The notes under the pieces are model-generated. The model searched no databases. It was not told where the DNA came from and was given only the letters and a program-made list of their open reading frames with translations. DNA of 54,125 bases, taken from positions 1 to 54,125 of the forward strand of contig CAKTDC010000022.1 in assembly GCA_934541015.1 (NCBI GenBank). The letters are read 5' to 3'. The translations under genes and the position numbers were made by a program. Origin of the DNA: an uncultured Luteimonas sp. Lineage in GTDB: Bacteria; Pseudomonadota; Gammaproteobacteria; Xanthomonadales; Xanthomonadaceae. Shown here piece by piece: positions 20,682 through 28,798 of this stretch (its first letter is position 1; each line of letters starts with the position of its first letter).

Positions 20682-22018
20682 TCGGCGCCCGCGCCGGTGC
20701 GCCGGCGACGCCTGCGCCTGCGCCGCGCCGGCGCCGACTCGTCGTCCCCGCCCCCGACCGCAACCTCGACCGCCGGCTGCCGCGCGATGGCGTTGTCCGG
20801 ATCGCGCTGCGCCTCGCGCCAGAACGCCACGTCCTGGTCGTGAACATTGGAGGCCGTCTGTCGCAGCAGCAGGAAATCCCACGCGGCGCGGAAGCGCGGA
20901 TGGGCCAGCGTGCGCACCACCCGCTTGCGCTGGCGCAGCGGGAACCGCGACTGCATCAGCCAGATCTCCTGCATCGGCAGCGAGAACCGTCGCGGCAGCG
21001 CGATCATCGACAGCTGGTGCAGCGTGACCTGGTCGGCGGCGCGGCGCTGCGCCTCGATCTCGTTCATGCCCTGCGCCTGCAGCCGCATCAGCGCACGGCA
21101 ATAGCCCGGCCACAGCAGCACGGCGAACAGGAACGCCGGCGACACCGGCTCGTCCGCCGCCACCCGCGCATCGGTGTTGCGCAGCCCCGCCAGCACCATC
21201 CGCCGCAGCGCGCCGCTGCTGTTGGCGGCCAGCGCGCGCCCACTCTCGGGAAACAGCGCCTGCAGCAGGCCGTGGCGTTCGAGCCCCTCGAAACTGGCCA
21301 CCGCATGCCCGGACAGGAACATCTTCAGGCACTCCTCGAACAGCCGCGCCGGCGCCGCCTCAGACAGCAGCGAGGCCAGCGGCGCGATCGGCGCGGCGGT
21401 GTCGGGGGCGATGCTGAAGCCGAGCTTGGCCGAGAGCCGGATCGCGCGCAGCATGCGCACCGGGTCCTCGCGATAGCGGGTCTCCGGATCGCCGATCAGC
21501 CGCAGGACGCGGTTGTTCACGTCGTCGAAGCCGCCGACGTAGTCGCGTATCGAGAAGTCCTCGATCGCGTAATACAGGGCATTGGCGGTGAAGTCGCGGC
21601 GCACCGCGTCGTCCTCGATCGTGCCGTAGACGTTGTCGCGCACCAGGCGCCCGTCGTCGTCCACCTCACGGTCGCCGCTGCCGTCGTCGGTATTGGCGCG
21701 GAAGGTGGCGACCTCGATGATCTCGCGCCCGAACACCACGTGGGCCAGGCGGAACCGGCGGCCGATCAGACGCGAGTTGCGGAACAGCTGCCTGACCTGC
21801 TCCGGGGTGGCGCCGGTGGCAACATCGAAGTCCTTGGGATGGCTGCCGACCAGCAGGTCGCGCACCGCGCCTCCCACCAGGTAGGCCTCGTGGCCGGCGT
21901 CGCGGAGCCGATAGAGCACGCGCAGGGCGTTGGGACTGATGTCCTTGCGGGACACCGGGTGCTGTTCACGGGGAATGGAGCGCAGCGCTGGCGTCCTGGA
22001 TTGGGTGTCTGTCGGCAT
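20678..22018 (-). CDS. pcnB: Poly(A) polymerase I
   Basis: Adds 3' poly(A) tails that promote RNA decay (446 residues from the ATG at 22018). The nucleotidyltransferase head is visible as [19 protein letters not shown] followed by [12 protein letters not shown] with the catalytic Asp pair. The [13 protein letters not shown] and [18 protein letters not shown] segments follow. PcnB is told from CCA-adding enzyme by the N-terminal extension and the long basic tail; here it ends in a run of nine or more arginines. An in-frame GTG at 22051 could add 11 residues; neither start has a strong ribosome site. Stop overlaps folK. Divergent from tRNA-Glu. Confidence 0.95.
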   Translation of the reverse strand: MPTDTQSRTPALRSIPREQHPVSRKDISPNALRVLYRLRDAGHEAYLVGGAVRDLLVGSHPKDFDVATGATPEQVRQLFRNSRLIGRRFRLAHVVFGREIIEVATFRANTDDGSGDREVDDDGRLVRDNVYGTIEDDAVRRDFTANALYYAIEDFSIRDYVGGFDDVNNRVLRLIGDPETRYREDPVRMLRAIRLSAKLGFSIAPDTAAPIAPLASLLSEAAPARLFEECLKMFLSGHAVASFEGLERHGLLQALFPESGRALAANSSGALRRMVLAGLRNTDARVAADEPVSPAFLFAVLLWPGYCRALMRLQAQGMNEIEAQRRAADQVTLHQLSMIALPRRFSLPMQEIWLMQSRFPLRQRKRVVRTLAHPRFRAAWDFLLLRQTASNVHDQDVAFWREAQRDPDNAIARQPAVEVAVGGGDDESAPARRRRRRRRRTGAGAE

Positions 22019-22074
22019 CGGCGCCCGCGTGTGTTCCGGAGGGGCCGCCACGCTTCCGGCGGCCTGATCCCTGC

Positions 22075-22080
22075 TATACT
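22075..22080 (+). promoter_or_regulatory. Probable -10 box of the tRNA-Glu promoter
   Basis: TATACT 70 bases upstream of the tRNA, followed by a GC-rich discriminator-like stretch. No good -35 is visible at the expected distance, so the call rests on position and the -10 alone. Confidence 0.4.
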
Positions 22081-22149
22081 AGCAAGCTGCGCGGGGCCTT
22101 GCCCCGGGCGAGGCTGGACGTCCTGCCGGCCTGCTGTCGAAAGCACACC

Positions 22150-22224
22150 GCTCCCTTCGTCTAGCGGTCAGGACGCGGCCCTCTCAAGGCTGAAACACGG
22201 GTTCGATTCCCGTAGGGAGCGCCA
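22150..22224 (+). tRNA. tRNA-Glu (anticodon CUC)
   Basis: A complete cloverleaf of 75 bases with encoded CCA. The acceptor stem GCTCCCT pairs with AGGGAGC, followed by discriminator G and CCA. The anticodon arm CGGCC-CTCTCAA-GGCTG gives anticodon CUC (reads GAG). The T arm is CACGGGTTCGATTCCCGTA. The body TTCGTCTAGCGGTCAGGA is typical of bacterial tRNA-Glu. A terminator follows directly. Confidence 0.97.
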
Positions 22225-22231
22225 TCTCCGG

Positions 22232-22257
22232 AACGCCCGCGCAAGCGGGCGTTTCTT
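22232..22257 (+). terminator. Terminator of tRNA-Glu
   Basis: Stem AACGCCCGC / GCGGGCGTT (9 bp) with a GCAA loop, then TCTTCT, 8 bases after the CCA end. Confidence 0.85.
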
Positions 22258-22259
22258 CT

Positions 22260-22397
22260 GGTTCTTCTCCCGGGTGCGGGGAGGTTTTCGGCTCGACCTT
22301 CGGAGAGACGCCGCGCCCTGCCGGCCGGGGGCGACCCTGTGTCCGCAAGCCCGGAGTCAGCTCTTCTCTTGCGGTTCCCTCAAACGGGAGAAGATCC
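22260..22397. repeat. Dispersed TIR element, copy B1
   Basis: A 138-bp element bounded by GGTTCTTCTCCCGGGTGCGG (22260-) and an imperfect inverse ending GGGAGAAGATCC (22375-22397). The interior has CGGAGAGACGCC, CCTGCCGGCCGGGG and GTCCGCAAGCCC, shared with the other copies. It directly follows the tRNA terminator and is 8 bases from copy B2. No protein-coding potential is convincing. Confidence 0.7.
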
Positions 22398-22405
22398 TTT
22401 CTTTT

Positions 22406-22591
22406 GGATCTACTCCCAAGTGCGGGGAAAGTTGTCAGCTCGGCCGTCGGAGAGACGCCGCGCCCTCTCGGCCGGGAATCGCTCTTCGCCCGGTCAGCCC
22501 CGCTGCGCGATCCGGCCCGGGACGACCCTCTGTCCGCAAGCCCCGATCCAGCTCTGTTCTTGACGATTCCCCCGCACTTGGGAGAAGAACC
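22406..22591. repeat. Dispersed TIR element, copy B2
   Basis: A 186-bp element with inverted ends: GGATCTACTCCCAAGTGCGG (from 22406) and the inverse CCGCACTTGGGAGAAGAACC ending at 22591. Read on the minus strand its interior (CAGAGCTGGATCGGGGCTTG, then GGACAGAGGGTCGTCCCGGG) matches copies at 48513 and 53797 in the plus direction. The right end is followed by CTTCTTTTT, so the terminal hairpin could also end transcription. Confidence 0.8.
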
Positions 22592-22728
22592 CTTCTTTTT
22601 GCCCCTCGCCCAGGCCCGGGAGCTTTCACGTTGGCCGCCGCAACAGGGAAATGCGAACGTTTCGCAGCGCGACGCCGGCGGCTGCCTTAGAATTGCCCCT
22701 GCAGCACAACAGCACAGCCTCCGCATCC

Positions 22729-23052
22729 ATGCCATTCGTCGTCACCGAAAACTGCATCAAGTGCAAGTACACCGACTGCGTCGAGGTGTGCCCGGTCGAC
22801 TGTTTCCACGAAGGCCCGAATTTCCTGGTCATCGACCCGGACGAATGCATCGACTGCACCCTGTGCGAGCCCGAGTGCCCGATCAACGCCATCTACCCCG
22901 AGGACGATGTCCCCGCCGGGCAGGAGCACTTCGTCGAACTGAACGCGGAGCTGTCCCGCGAATGGCCGGTGATCAACGCCCGCAAGGACGCCCCGCCCGA
23001 CGCCAAGGAGTGGGAAGGCAAGCCGGACAAGCTTCCGCTGCTCGAGCGCTAG
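22729..23052 (+). CDS. fdxA: 7Fe ferredoxin FdxA
   Basis: A 107-residue ferredoxin with one [3Fe-4S] and one [4Fe-4S] cluster, a soluble low-potential electron carrier. Cys9, 17 and 21 ([18 protein letters not shown]) and the second motif [14 protein letters not shown] match the Azotobacter FdI/FdxA type exactly, and the C-terminal extension [17 protein letters not shown] is characteristic. The ATG at 22729 is the family start; 26 extra codons upstream are in frame but not family-like. A TTAGAATTG stretch at 22687 may be the -10. Stands alone between a repeat region and a palindrome. Confidence 0.95.
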   Translation: MPFVVTENCIKCKYTDCVEVCPVDCFHEGPNFLVIDPDECIDCTLCEPECPINAIYPEDDVPAGQEHFVELNAELSREWPVINARKDAPPDAKEWEGKPDKLPLLER

Positions 23053-23071
23053 GGAAGCCCTGAGCAGCTAC

Positions 23072-23099
23072 CGTCATCCCCGCGAAGGCGGGAATGACG
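23072..23099. repeat. GTCATCCC-type palindrome between convergent genes
   Basis: Stem CGTCATCCCCGC / GCGGGAATGACG (one mismatch) with a GAAG loop. It is preceded by AGCCCTGAGCAGCT, nearly the same flank as at the related copy near 28785, so the repeat unit extends beyond the hairpin. Lies 20 bases after fdxA and could serve as a bidirectional terminator. Confidence 0.8.
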
Positions 23100-23178
23100 A
23101 CCAGACACCAGGTTGTTCAGACCTCCCCTGGCGGTGTCGGCCGGCCCGCGCGATCGTGCAGGCCGGCCCCGTGATCCC

Positions 23179-23700
23179 TCAGTTGCCCGCGCCCAGCGCC
23201 TGGCGGAGCCTGGCGACCAGCGCCGCGGGCGCTTCACCGGCGGCCGGCAGGCCGCGGGCATCGACTGCCGACACCTGCACCCCGCCCTCGGCCTGGACCG
23301 CGCGGACCAGGAAGGTGCTGCCGCCGTAATCGACGTCGTAGGCGCCCAGCAGCTGGGCGCGGTTGGTCACGTTCACGCCCTCGACCCCGGCCAGCACCTG
23401 CCCGATGCGCCCGTAGATCTCGTCGCGGTTTCCAGCCACCACGAAGCTGGTCGCCGCCGCCGCGCTCGAAGCCGGGGACATGGTCGAGCGGGTCACCGAC
23501 TGCGGCTGCGCGGGCGGCAGCGCCATCGCGCTGTCGACCCTGGGCGCATCCAGATCCGGCGGCACTTCCAGCGGCCGCGCCTCCGGACTCTGCGCATACA
23601 TCTGGTTGGTCTTGCCGAACCACTTGCAGCCGGTCGTGCCGAGCGCGACAAAGGCCAGCGCGAGCGCCGCGGCGCGAATCGGGAAGCGGGGATGACGCAT
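23179..23700 (-). CDS. BamC-like (NlpB/DapX) lipoprotein
   Basis: A 173-residue lipoprotein: signal and lipobox VALGTTGC put the lipidated Cys near residue 25, followed by KWFGKTNQMYAQ and a Pro-rich segment (EARPLEVPPDLDAP), both like the N-terminal part of BamC/NlpB. After a linker, residues about 85-170 form one domain (DEIYGRIGQVLAGVEG and VDYGGSTFLVRAV). It is shorter than E. coli BamC (344 residues), with one rather than two helix-grip domains. AGGAGC lies 6 bases before the ATG. In relatives, as I recall, dapA precedes this gene; it is not here. Role in BAM complex is inference. Confidence 0.75.
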   Translation of the reverse strand: MRHPRFPIRAAALALAFVALGTTGCKWFGKTNQMYAQSPEARPLEVPPDLDAPRVDSAMALPPAQPQSVTRSTMSPASSAAAATSFVVAGNRDEIYGRIGQVLAGVEGVNVTNRAQLLGAYDVDYGGSTFLVRAVQAEGGVQVSAVDARGLPAAGEAPAALVARLRQALGAGN

Positions 23701-24056
23701 GTCTAGCTCCTGGGGTTCGGGGTCGTGCCGCCGGCGGCGCGCGGGCGGCGGGTTCTGGCGTGTTCGAGGTGACGGGCGGGCACGCGCCGCAGCCGCAGGC
23801 CGGGCGCGGGCGTCGGGATCGCGGCCGACGGCGGCCTTGAACCGGGTGCCAGCGCGGCGGAACTGCCGGAAAGTCGCAAAAGTCGTGCCCTGGAATCCTT
23901 GGGGGAACGCGCGCCCTGCGGACGCGGTCGCGAATTGACCGAATGTTACTTGCGGCCCGGAAGCAGGGGCAAGTATGCTGGCCCCGGTCCCGGCCTGCGG
24001 CCATCCGCCGTTCATGCCGGGCCGCCCGGAACACCCTTCCCGCCGCGGATGCCGCC
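23701..24056. other. Gene-free divergent region before gcvR and the lipoprotein
   Basis: 356 bases without a convincing gene. The open frames running through it are Arg/Ala/Pro-rich and lack family features. It contains candidate promoters in both directions near 23940-23980. On the minus strand TTGCCC-18-TAACAT would give the lipoprotein a leader of about 240 bases. Confidence 0.6.
23950..23979 (+). promoter_or_regulatory. Candidate promoter for gcvR
   Basis: TTGCGG (23950-23955) and TATGCT (23974-23979) separated by 18 bases, about 80 bases upstream of the gcvR start. Confidence 0.4.
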
Positions 24057-24620
24057 TTGACCGATCCAGACACTCCCCGGCCTGCGCCGAACGAGAACCA
24101 CCTGCTGATCAACGCCTACACGACGCACCCGGCCTCACCCCTGCTGGCCGTGTCGAGGCGGATCGCCGACAGCGGCTGCAACCTCGTCGATACGCGCCTG
24201 TCCACCGTTGGCCGCGACGTCTCGGTGACCGCGCTGGCGACCGGCTCGTGGGACGCGGTGGCCAAGCTCGAAGCGATGCTCACCCGGCTCGAGCGCGAGG
24301 AAGGGCTGAAGCTGATCTGGTACCGCACCGGGTCCAAGCCGATCCAGTCGAACCTGCTGCCGTACATCGTCGAGGTCGTGGCCGCCGACAAGCCCGGCAT
24401 CCTGTTCCAGCTGGCCGATTTCTTCGACCGCCAGGGCATCACCATCGAGAGCCTGCACTGCTCGCGCTACCGCGCGATGCAGACCGGCGCCGACATGTTC
24501 TCCGCCCAGGTCACCATCGGCGTGCCGGCGAACATGCACATCGCCGCGCTGCGCGACGACTTCCTCGAGTTCTGCGACCACCTCAACCTCGACGCGATCA
24601 TGGATCCGATGAAGTTCTGA
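24057..24620 (+). CDS. gcvR: Glycine cleavage system regulator GcvR-like (two ACT domains)
   Basis: A 187-residue protein made of two ACT domains (about 15-90 and 100-180), as in GcvR, which controls the glycine cleavage operon together with GcvA. Visible: NAYTTHPASPLLAVSRRIAD and GCNLVDTRLSTVGRDVSV in the first domain, VVAADKPGILFQLADFF and RQGITIESLHCSRYR in the second. The start is taken as TTG at 24057 because the protein must begin just before PAPNENHLL and no ATG is near; upstream in-frame codons are the promoter region. Followed 55 bases later by bcp, its usual neighbour. Confidence 0.85.
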   Translation: MTDPDTPRPAPNENHLLINAYTTHPASPLLAVSRRIADSGCNLVDTRLSTVGRDVSVTALATGSWDAVAKLEAMLTRLEREEGLKLIWYRTGSKPIQSNLLPYIVEVVAADKPGILFQLADFFDRQGITIESLHCSRYRAMQTGADMFSAQVTIGVPANMHIAALRDDFLEFCDHLNLDAIMDPMKF

Positions 24621-24675
24621 CCCGTCGCAGCCCTCGACCCCAGAGTCCCGCCACGCCCGGAATGACACGCAGTAC

Positions 24676-25158
24676 ATGACCGCAGTCGGCAAGGCAATTC
24701 CAGGTTCCACCCTCAAGCTGCCGCTGGCCCTGTCCGGCGGCGAATCCGCCACCCTCGCCGGCTACGCCGGCCGCTGGCTGGTGCTGTACTTCTACCCCAG
24801 GGATTCGACGCCCGGCTGCACCACCGAGGGCCTGGACTTCAACGCCCTGCTGCCGGAGTTCAGGCGTCTGGGCGCTGCCGTGCTCGGTGTCTCGCGCGAC
24901 TCGGTGAAGTCGCACGACAATTTCTGCGCCAGACAGGGATTCGACTTCCCCCTCGTCAGCGACGCCGACGAGGCCCTGTGCAGGGCCTTCGACGTGATCC
25001 ACGAGAAGAACATGTACGGCCGCAAGGTGCTGGGGGTGGTCCGCAGCACCTTCCTGATCGCGCCCGACCATCGCCTTGCCGCCGAGTGGCGCGGGGTGAA
25101 GGTGGCCGGCCACGCCCAGGCCGTGCTCGACGCACTCAAGGCCGCGCAGGCCAGGTGA
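24676..25158 (+). CDS. bcp: Thioredoxin-dependent peroxiredoxin Bcp
   Basis: Reduces hydrogen peroxide and organic peroxides using thioredoxin (160 residues). The peroxidatic Cys48 is in YPRDSTPGCTTEG. The nearby Cys used by E. coli Bcp five residues later is absent; instead Cys84 (HDNFCARQGF) is present. This matches the atypical 2-Cys arrangement Cys48/Cys84 described for Xanthomonas Bcp, and supports the taxonomic guess. Start at 24676 fits the family length. It follows gcvR and precedes phoH on the same strand. Confidence 0.95.
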   Translation: MTAVGKAIPGSTLKLPLALSGGESATLAGYAGRWLVLYFYPRDSTPGCTTEGLDFNALLPEFRRLGAAVLGVSRDSVKSHDNFCARQGFDFPLVSDADEALCRAFDVIHEKNMYGRKVLGVVRSTFLIAPDHRLAAEWRGVKVAGHAQAVLDALKAAQAR

Positions 25159-25255
25159 CCCCATCCCCGTTCATCCCGCGCTGCCGCCCTGCCCCGCAGG
25201 CCACGGCGGCGCGCCGCTGCCCACGACCGCACGCCGACCGGAGGCGACCACTTCG

Positions 25256-26659
25256 ATGATGACCCAAGGCAAGCGCCTGTACGTGCTCGACACCAACGTG
25301 CTCATGCACGACCCGACGGCCCTGTTCAAATTCGAGGAGCACGACGTGTTCCTGCCGATGCAGGTCATCGAGGAACTCGACAACGGCAAGAAGGGCACAT
25401 CCGAATCCAGCCGCAACGCGCGCCAGGTGAGCCGCTTCATCAACGAGCTGATCGAAGGCCAGGGCACCGACAAGATCGCCACCGGGCTGGTGCTCAACCG
25501 CCCCAACGCGCTGCAGCTGCGCGGCGCGGAAAGCATCGGCAAGCTGCGCTTCCAGACCACGGTGCCGAAGGAGGACAAGACCTCGTTCGGCGCGGTGGCC
25601 CCGGACAACCGCATCCTCGGCGCGATCCTGCAGCTGCGCCGCGACGAACCCGACTACCCGGTCGTGTTCGTGTCCAAGGACATCAACCTGCGGATCAAGG
25701 CGGCGATCGCCGGCATCGTCAGCGAGGACTACGAAAACGACCGCGCGCTCGACGATTTCAGCCTGCTCTACACCGGCGCCACGGCCCTGCCCGAGGATTT
25801 CTGGCAGCGCCACGGCAAGGACCTGAAGTCGTGGACCGACAAGGGGCGCACCTTCTACGAGGTCGCCACCGGCGACGACTGCGACTGGCACCCGAACCAG
25901 TACCTGTACCTGCCGGGCGACGAGGAGTCGGAGTTCCGCGTGCTGCGCACCGAGGGCGACACGGCGGTGCTGCAGATCGTCGACGACTACCGCTCCAGCC
26001 AGCACGCGGTGTGGGGGATCATGGCCCGCAACCGCGAGCAGAATTTCGCGCTCAACGCGCTGATGGACCCGGAGATCGACTTCGTCACCCTGCTCGGCAC
26101 CGCCGGCACCGGCAAGACCCTGCTGGCGCTGGCCGCGGGCCTGGCCCAGACCATGGACCAGCAGCGCTACCGCGAGATCATCATGACCCGCGCCACGGTC
26201 AGCGTGGGCGAGGACATCGGCTTCCTGCCCGGCACCGAGGAGGAGAAGATGACGCCGTGGATGGGCGCGCTGACCGACAACCTGGAGGTGCTCACCCACA
26301 ACCAGGAAGGCGGCAGCTGGGGCCGCGCGGCGACCAACGACCTGCTCGCATCGCGCATCAAGATCCGCTCGCTCAATTTCATGCGCGGGCGCACCTTCCT
26401 CAGCCGCTGGCTGATCCTGGACGAGGCCCAGAACCTCACTCCCAAGCAGATGAAGACGCTCATCACCCGCGCCGGCCCGGGCACCAAGATCGTCTGCCTG
26501 GGCAACGTCGAGCAGATCGACACGCCCTACCTCACCGAAACCACGTCCGGCCTGACCTACGCGGTGGACCGCTTCAAGAACTGGGCGCACAGCGCGCACA
26601 TCACCCTGCGCCGCGGCGAGCGCTCGCGACTGGCCGACTACGCATCCGAGGTGCTGTAG
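25256..26659 (+). CDS. PIN-PhoH family ATPase/RNase (PhoH2 type)
   Basis: A 467-residue protein with an N-terminal PIN nuclease domain (about 5-150; VLDTNVLMHD, with acidic residues in EELD and FVSKDINLRIKA) joined to a PhoH P-loop ATPase domain (about 255-467; LLGTAGTGKTLLALAAG Walker A, WLILDEAQNLTPKQMKTLI Walker B). PhoH2 proteins of this build are sequence-specific RNA helicase-ribonucleases in mycobacteria. Start: GGAGG lies about 10 bases before ATGATG, either of which could be used. Convergent with sulP; downstream of bcp. Confidence 0.93.
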   Translation: MMTQGKRLYVLDTNVLMHDPTALFKFEEHDVFLPMQVIEELDNGKKGTSESSRNARQVSRFINELIEGQGTDKIATGLVLNRPNALQLRGAESIGKLRFQTTVPKEDKTSFGAVAPDNRILGAILQLRRDEPDYPVVFVSKDINLRIKAAIAGIVSEDYENDRALDDFSLLYTGATALPEDFWQRHGKDLKSWTDKGRTFYEVATGDDCDWHPNQYLYLPGDEESEFRVLRTEGDTAVLQIVDDYRSSQHAVWGIMARNREQNFALNALMDPEIDFVTLLGTAGTGKTLLALAAGLAQTMDQQRYREIIMTRATVSVGEDIGFLPGTEEEKMTPWMGALTDNLEVLTHNQEGGSWGRAATNDLLASRIKIRSLNFMRGRTFLSRWLILDEAQNLTPKQMKTLITRAGPGTKIVCLGNVEQIDTPYLTETTSGLTYAVDRFKNWAHSAHITLRRGERSRLADYASEVL

Positions 26660-26722
26660 CGCCCACCCCGGCCTGGCCGGCAATCGCCCGCCGGCCACAC
26701 GGCCGGCCGGCGGCGCCGGGCA

Positions 26723-28405
26723 TCACTCCGCCTGCAGATCCCCGGCCGCCCTGGCCTGCGCCGCGCGCTGCGCCTCGACGTGGCGCAGCGCCTCGGACAG
26801 GTCCTGGAAATAGCTGCCCGGCTTGTCGCGGCTCACCACATCGGCGCGCACCAGCTTGCGCAGCACGCCCATGCTGGCGCCGTTGAGCAGCACCTCGACC
26901 CCCTGGCCGCGCAGGTGTTCGATCGTCGACTCCAGCCGCTTGAGCCCGGTCGCGTCGATGAAGGGCACCCGCTCCAGGCGCAGCGCCAGCCAGCGCGGCG
27001 GGGTCCGCGACCAGACCAGGGCGCGCTCGAGAGAATCGACCGAACCGAAGAAGAACGGGCCGTCGATCGAGTACACCAGCACGTCCTTCGGCATCGCCTC
27101 CAGGCCGGCCTCCTCCAGCTCCTGGCGCAGGCTCGACTGCGTGTGCTCGACCACCGCGACCGACGTGCTCATGCGCCGCATGAACTGCATCATCGCCAGG
27201 ATCACGCCGATGTTCACCGCCACCACCAGGTCGGTGAGGATGGTCAGGGCGAAGGTGATCAGCAGGATCGCCGCGTCCGCGCGCGGCGCCTTGTGCACCA
27301 TGCGGATGAAGCGCGGCGCCTCGCTCATGTTCCAGGACACCACGAACAGGATCGCCGCCAGCGCGCACAGCGGCACCTTGCCGGCGTAGGGCGCGATCAC
27401 CAGCAGGATCAGCACCAGCAGCAGCGCGTGCACGATGCCCGCGATCGGCGCGTTGCCGCCGTTGCGGATGCTGGTGGCGGTGCGCGCGATCGCGCCGGTG
27501 GCGGCGATGCCGCCGAACAGCGGCGAGACGATGTTGGCGATGCCCTGCCCGACCAGTTCCTGGTTGGAATCGTGCCGGGTGCCGGCCATGCCGTCGGCGA
27601 CCACCGCCGAGAGCAATGATTCGATCGCGCCGAGCATGGCGATGGTGAAGGCCGAGGGCAGCAGCAGCATCACGTCGTCGAAGCCGATGGTCGGCACCTG
27701 CAGGCTCGGCAGTTCGCGCGGGATGGCGCCGAAGGTCGACTCGATCGTGGCCACGCCCGGCAGATCGAAGATCGCCACCACCGCCGTTGCCGCCGCCATC
27801 GCCAGCAGCGGCCCCGGTACGCGCGCCATGCCGGGGATGCGCGGCCCCCACAGCGCCAGCGCCAGGCTGCCCAGCCCGAGCAGGGTGGTGGCCAGGTGCA
27901 TCTGCGGGAACGAGCGCAGCAGGCGCCAGGTTTCCAGGTACAGCGGCCCGTCCTCCGGCTCGGGCAGGCCGAAGAAATAGCGCCACTGGCCGATCCAGAT
28001 GATCACCGCGATGCCGGCGGTGAAGCCGACGATCACCGGGTCGGGGATGTAGCGGATCACCGCGCCCATGCGCGCCAGCCCCATCGCCACCAGGATCACC
28101 CCGGCCATCAGCGTCGCCACCAGCAGGCCTTCCACGCCGAACTGCGCGACCACCCCGGCGAGGATGACGATGAAGGCGCCGGTGGGCCCGGCGATCTGCA
28201 CCCGCGAGCCGCCGAACAGCGAGACCGCGACGCCGGCGATGATCGCCGTGTACAGGCCCTGCTCGGGCTTCACCCCCGAGGCGATCGCGAAGGCCATCGC
28301 CAGCGGCAGCGCGACCACGCCCACGATCAGGCCGGCAGCGATGTTGCGCGGCCAGTTGCCCGGCCGGTACAGGCCCGCGCGGCCGGCTTCGACCAGGGCG
28401 ATCAT
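26723..28405 (-). CDS. SulP family inorganic anion transporter with STAS domain
   Basis: A 560-residue membrane transporter of the SLC26/SulP family (sulfate, bicarbonate or similar anions). Ten or more hydrophobic helices fill residues about 20-420, starting with the SulP signature region AAGLIVGVVALPLAMAFAIA and including VQIAGPTGAFIVILAGV. The cytoplasmic STAS domain is at about 435-545 (YSIDGPFFFGSVDSLERAL, RVPFIDATGLKRLE). The substrate cannot be deduced. The ATG overlaps the stop of the XRE regulator by 4 bases, so the pair is one operon under the regulator's own promoter. Confidence 0.93.
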   Translation of the reverse strand: MIALVEAGRAGLYRPGNWPRNIAAGLIVGVVALPLAMAFAIASGVKPEQGLYTAIIAGVAVSLFGGSRVQIAGPTGAFIVILAGVVAQFGVEGLLVATLMAGVILVAMGLARMGAVIRYIPDPVIVGFTAGIAVIIWIGQWRYFFGLPEPEDGPLYLETWRLLRSFPQMHLATTLLGLGSLALALWGPRIPGMARVPGPLLAMAAATAVVAIFDLPGVATIESTFGAIPRELPSLQVPTIGFDDVMLLLPSAFTIAMLGAIESLLSAVVADGMAGTRHDSNQELVGQGIANIVSPLFGGIAATGAIARTATSIRNGGNAPIAGIVHALLLVLILLVIAPYAGKVPLCALAAILFVVSWNMSEAPRFIRMVHKAPRADAAILLITFALTILTDLVVAVNIGVILAMMQFMRRMSTSVAVVEHTQSSLRQELEEAGLEAMPKDVLVYSIDGPFFFGSVDSLERALVWSRTPPRWLALRLERVPFIDATGLKRLESTIEHLRGQGVEVLLNGASMGVLRKLVRADVVSRDKPGSYFQDLSEALRHVEAQRAAQARAAGDLQAE

Positions 28406-28656
28406 GCGTCGCCGCCCCTCAGGCGCACGCCGCGGCCGCCGGCCGGACTGGCGCTGTTCTCGCCGATCAGTTCCACGCCCGCCGCCTCCAGTGCCTCGAC
28501 CACGCGCGTGAGCGAGCCGACCACGCCGCGCACGTGGCCGCCGCTGGCCTCCATCCGCTGGATGGTGGGCACCGAGACCCCCGACAGCCTGGCGAGCGTG
28601 CGCTGGTCGATCCCGAGCAGGGCGCGCGCGGCGCGCATCTGGGCCGAGGTGATCAA
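28402..28656 (-). CDS. XRE-family DNA-binding regulator
   Basis: An 84-residue protein that is mostly one helix-turn-helix domain (about 5-62: QMRAARALLGIDQRTLARLS then GVSVPTIQRMEA), with a short C-terminal tail. Small XRE regulators of this type are repeatedly found upstream of SulP transporters. Its gene overlaps sulP and is preceded by palindromes at 28686-28702 and 28702-28717 next to a TATAAT box, so autoregulation of the operon is likely. No toxin partner is present. An upstream GTG/TTG is not needed; the ATG at 28656 gives the normal domain. Confidence 0.88.
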   Translation of the reverse strand: MITSAQMRAARALLGIDQRTLARLSGVSVPTIQRMEASGGHVRGVVGSLTRVVEALEAAGVELIGENSASPAGGRGVRLRGGDA

Positions 28657-28685
28657 GGCCAGACTCCGCTTCCAGACATCGGAAT

Positions 28686-28718
28686 TGATATGACAGATAT
28701 CATAATGGCGGTATTATA
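28686..28718 (-). promoter_or_regulatory. Promoter and candidate operator of the XRE-sulP operon
   Basis: On the minus strand a perfect TATAAT lies at 28718-28713. Downstream is TGATAT-N5-ATATCA (28686-28702), a 17-bp palindrome. A second one, ATAAT-N6-ATTAT (28702-28717), overlaps the -10. This AT-rich island stands out from the GC-rich surroundings and is the obvious binding site for the adjacent XRE protein. No good -35 is seen. Confidence 0.5.
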
Positions 28719-28798
28719 CGCCTGTTCCCGCCGCCACGGTCCGCGCCGCACCTGCCGCCGCACCGGCATCCGTATGCTAGGAGAGCCCTGAACAGCTC

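Noticed and set aside
23701..24056. Remnant of dapA
   Set aside because: No dapA motif or open frame with its features was found on either strand.
28402..28656. Antitoxin of a toxin-antitoxin pair
   Set aside because: The XRE protein has no toxin-like partner; its coupled gene is a large SulP transporter.
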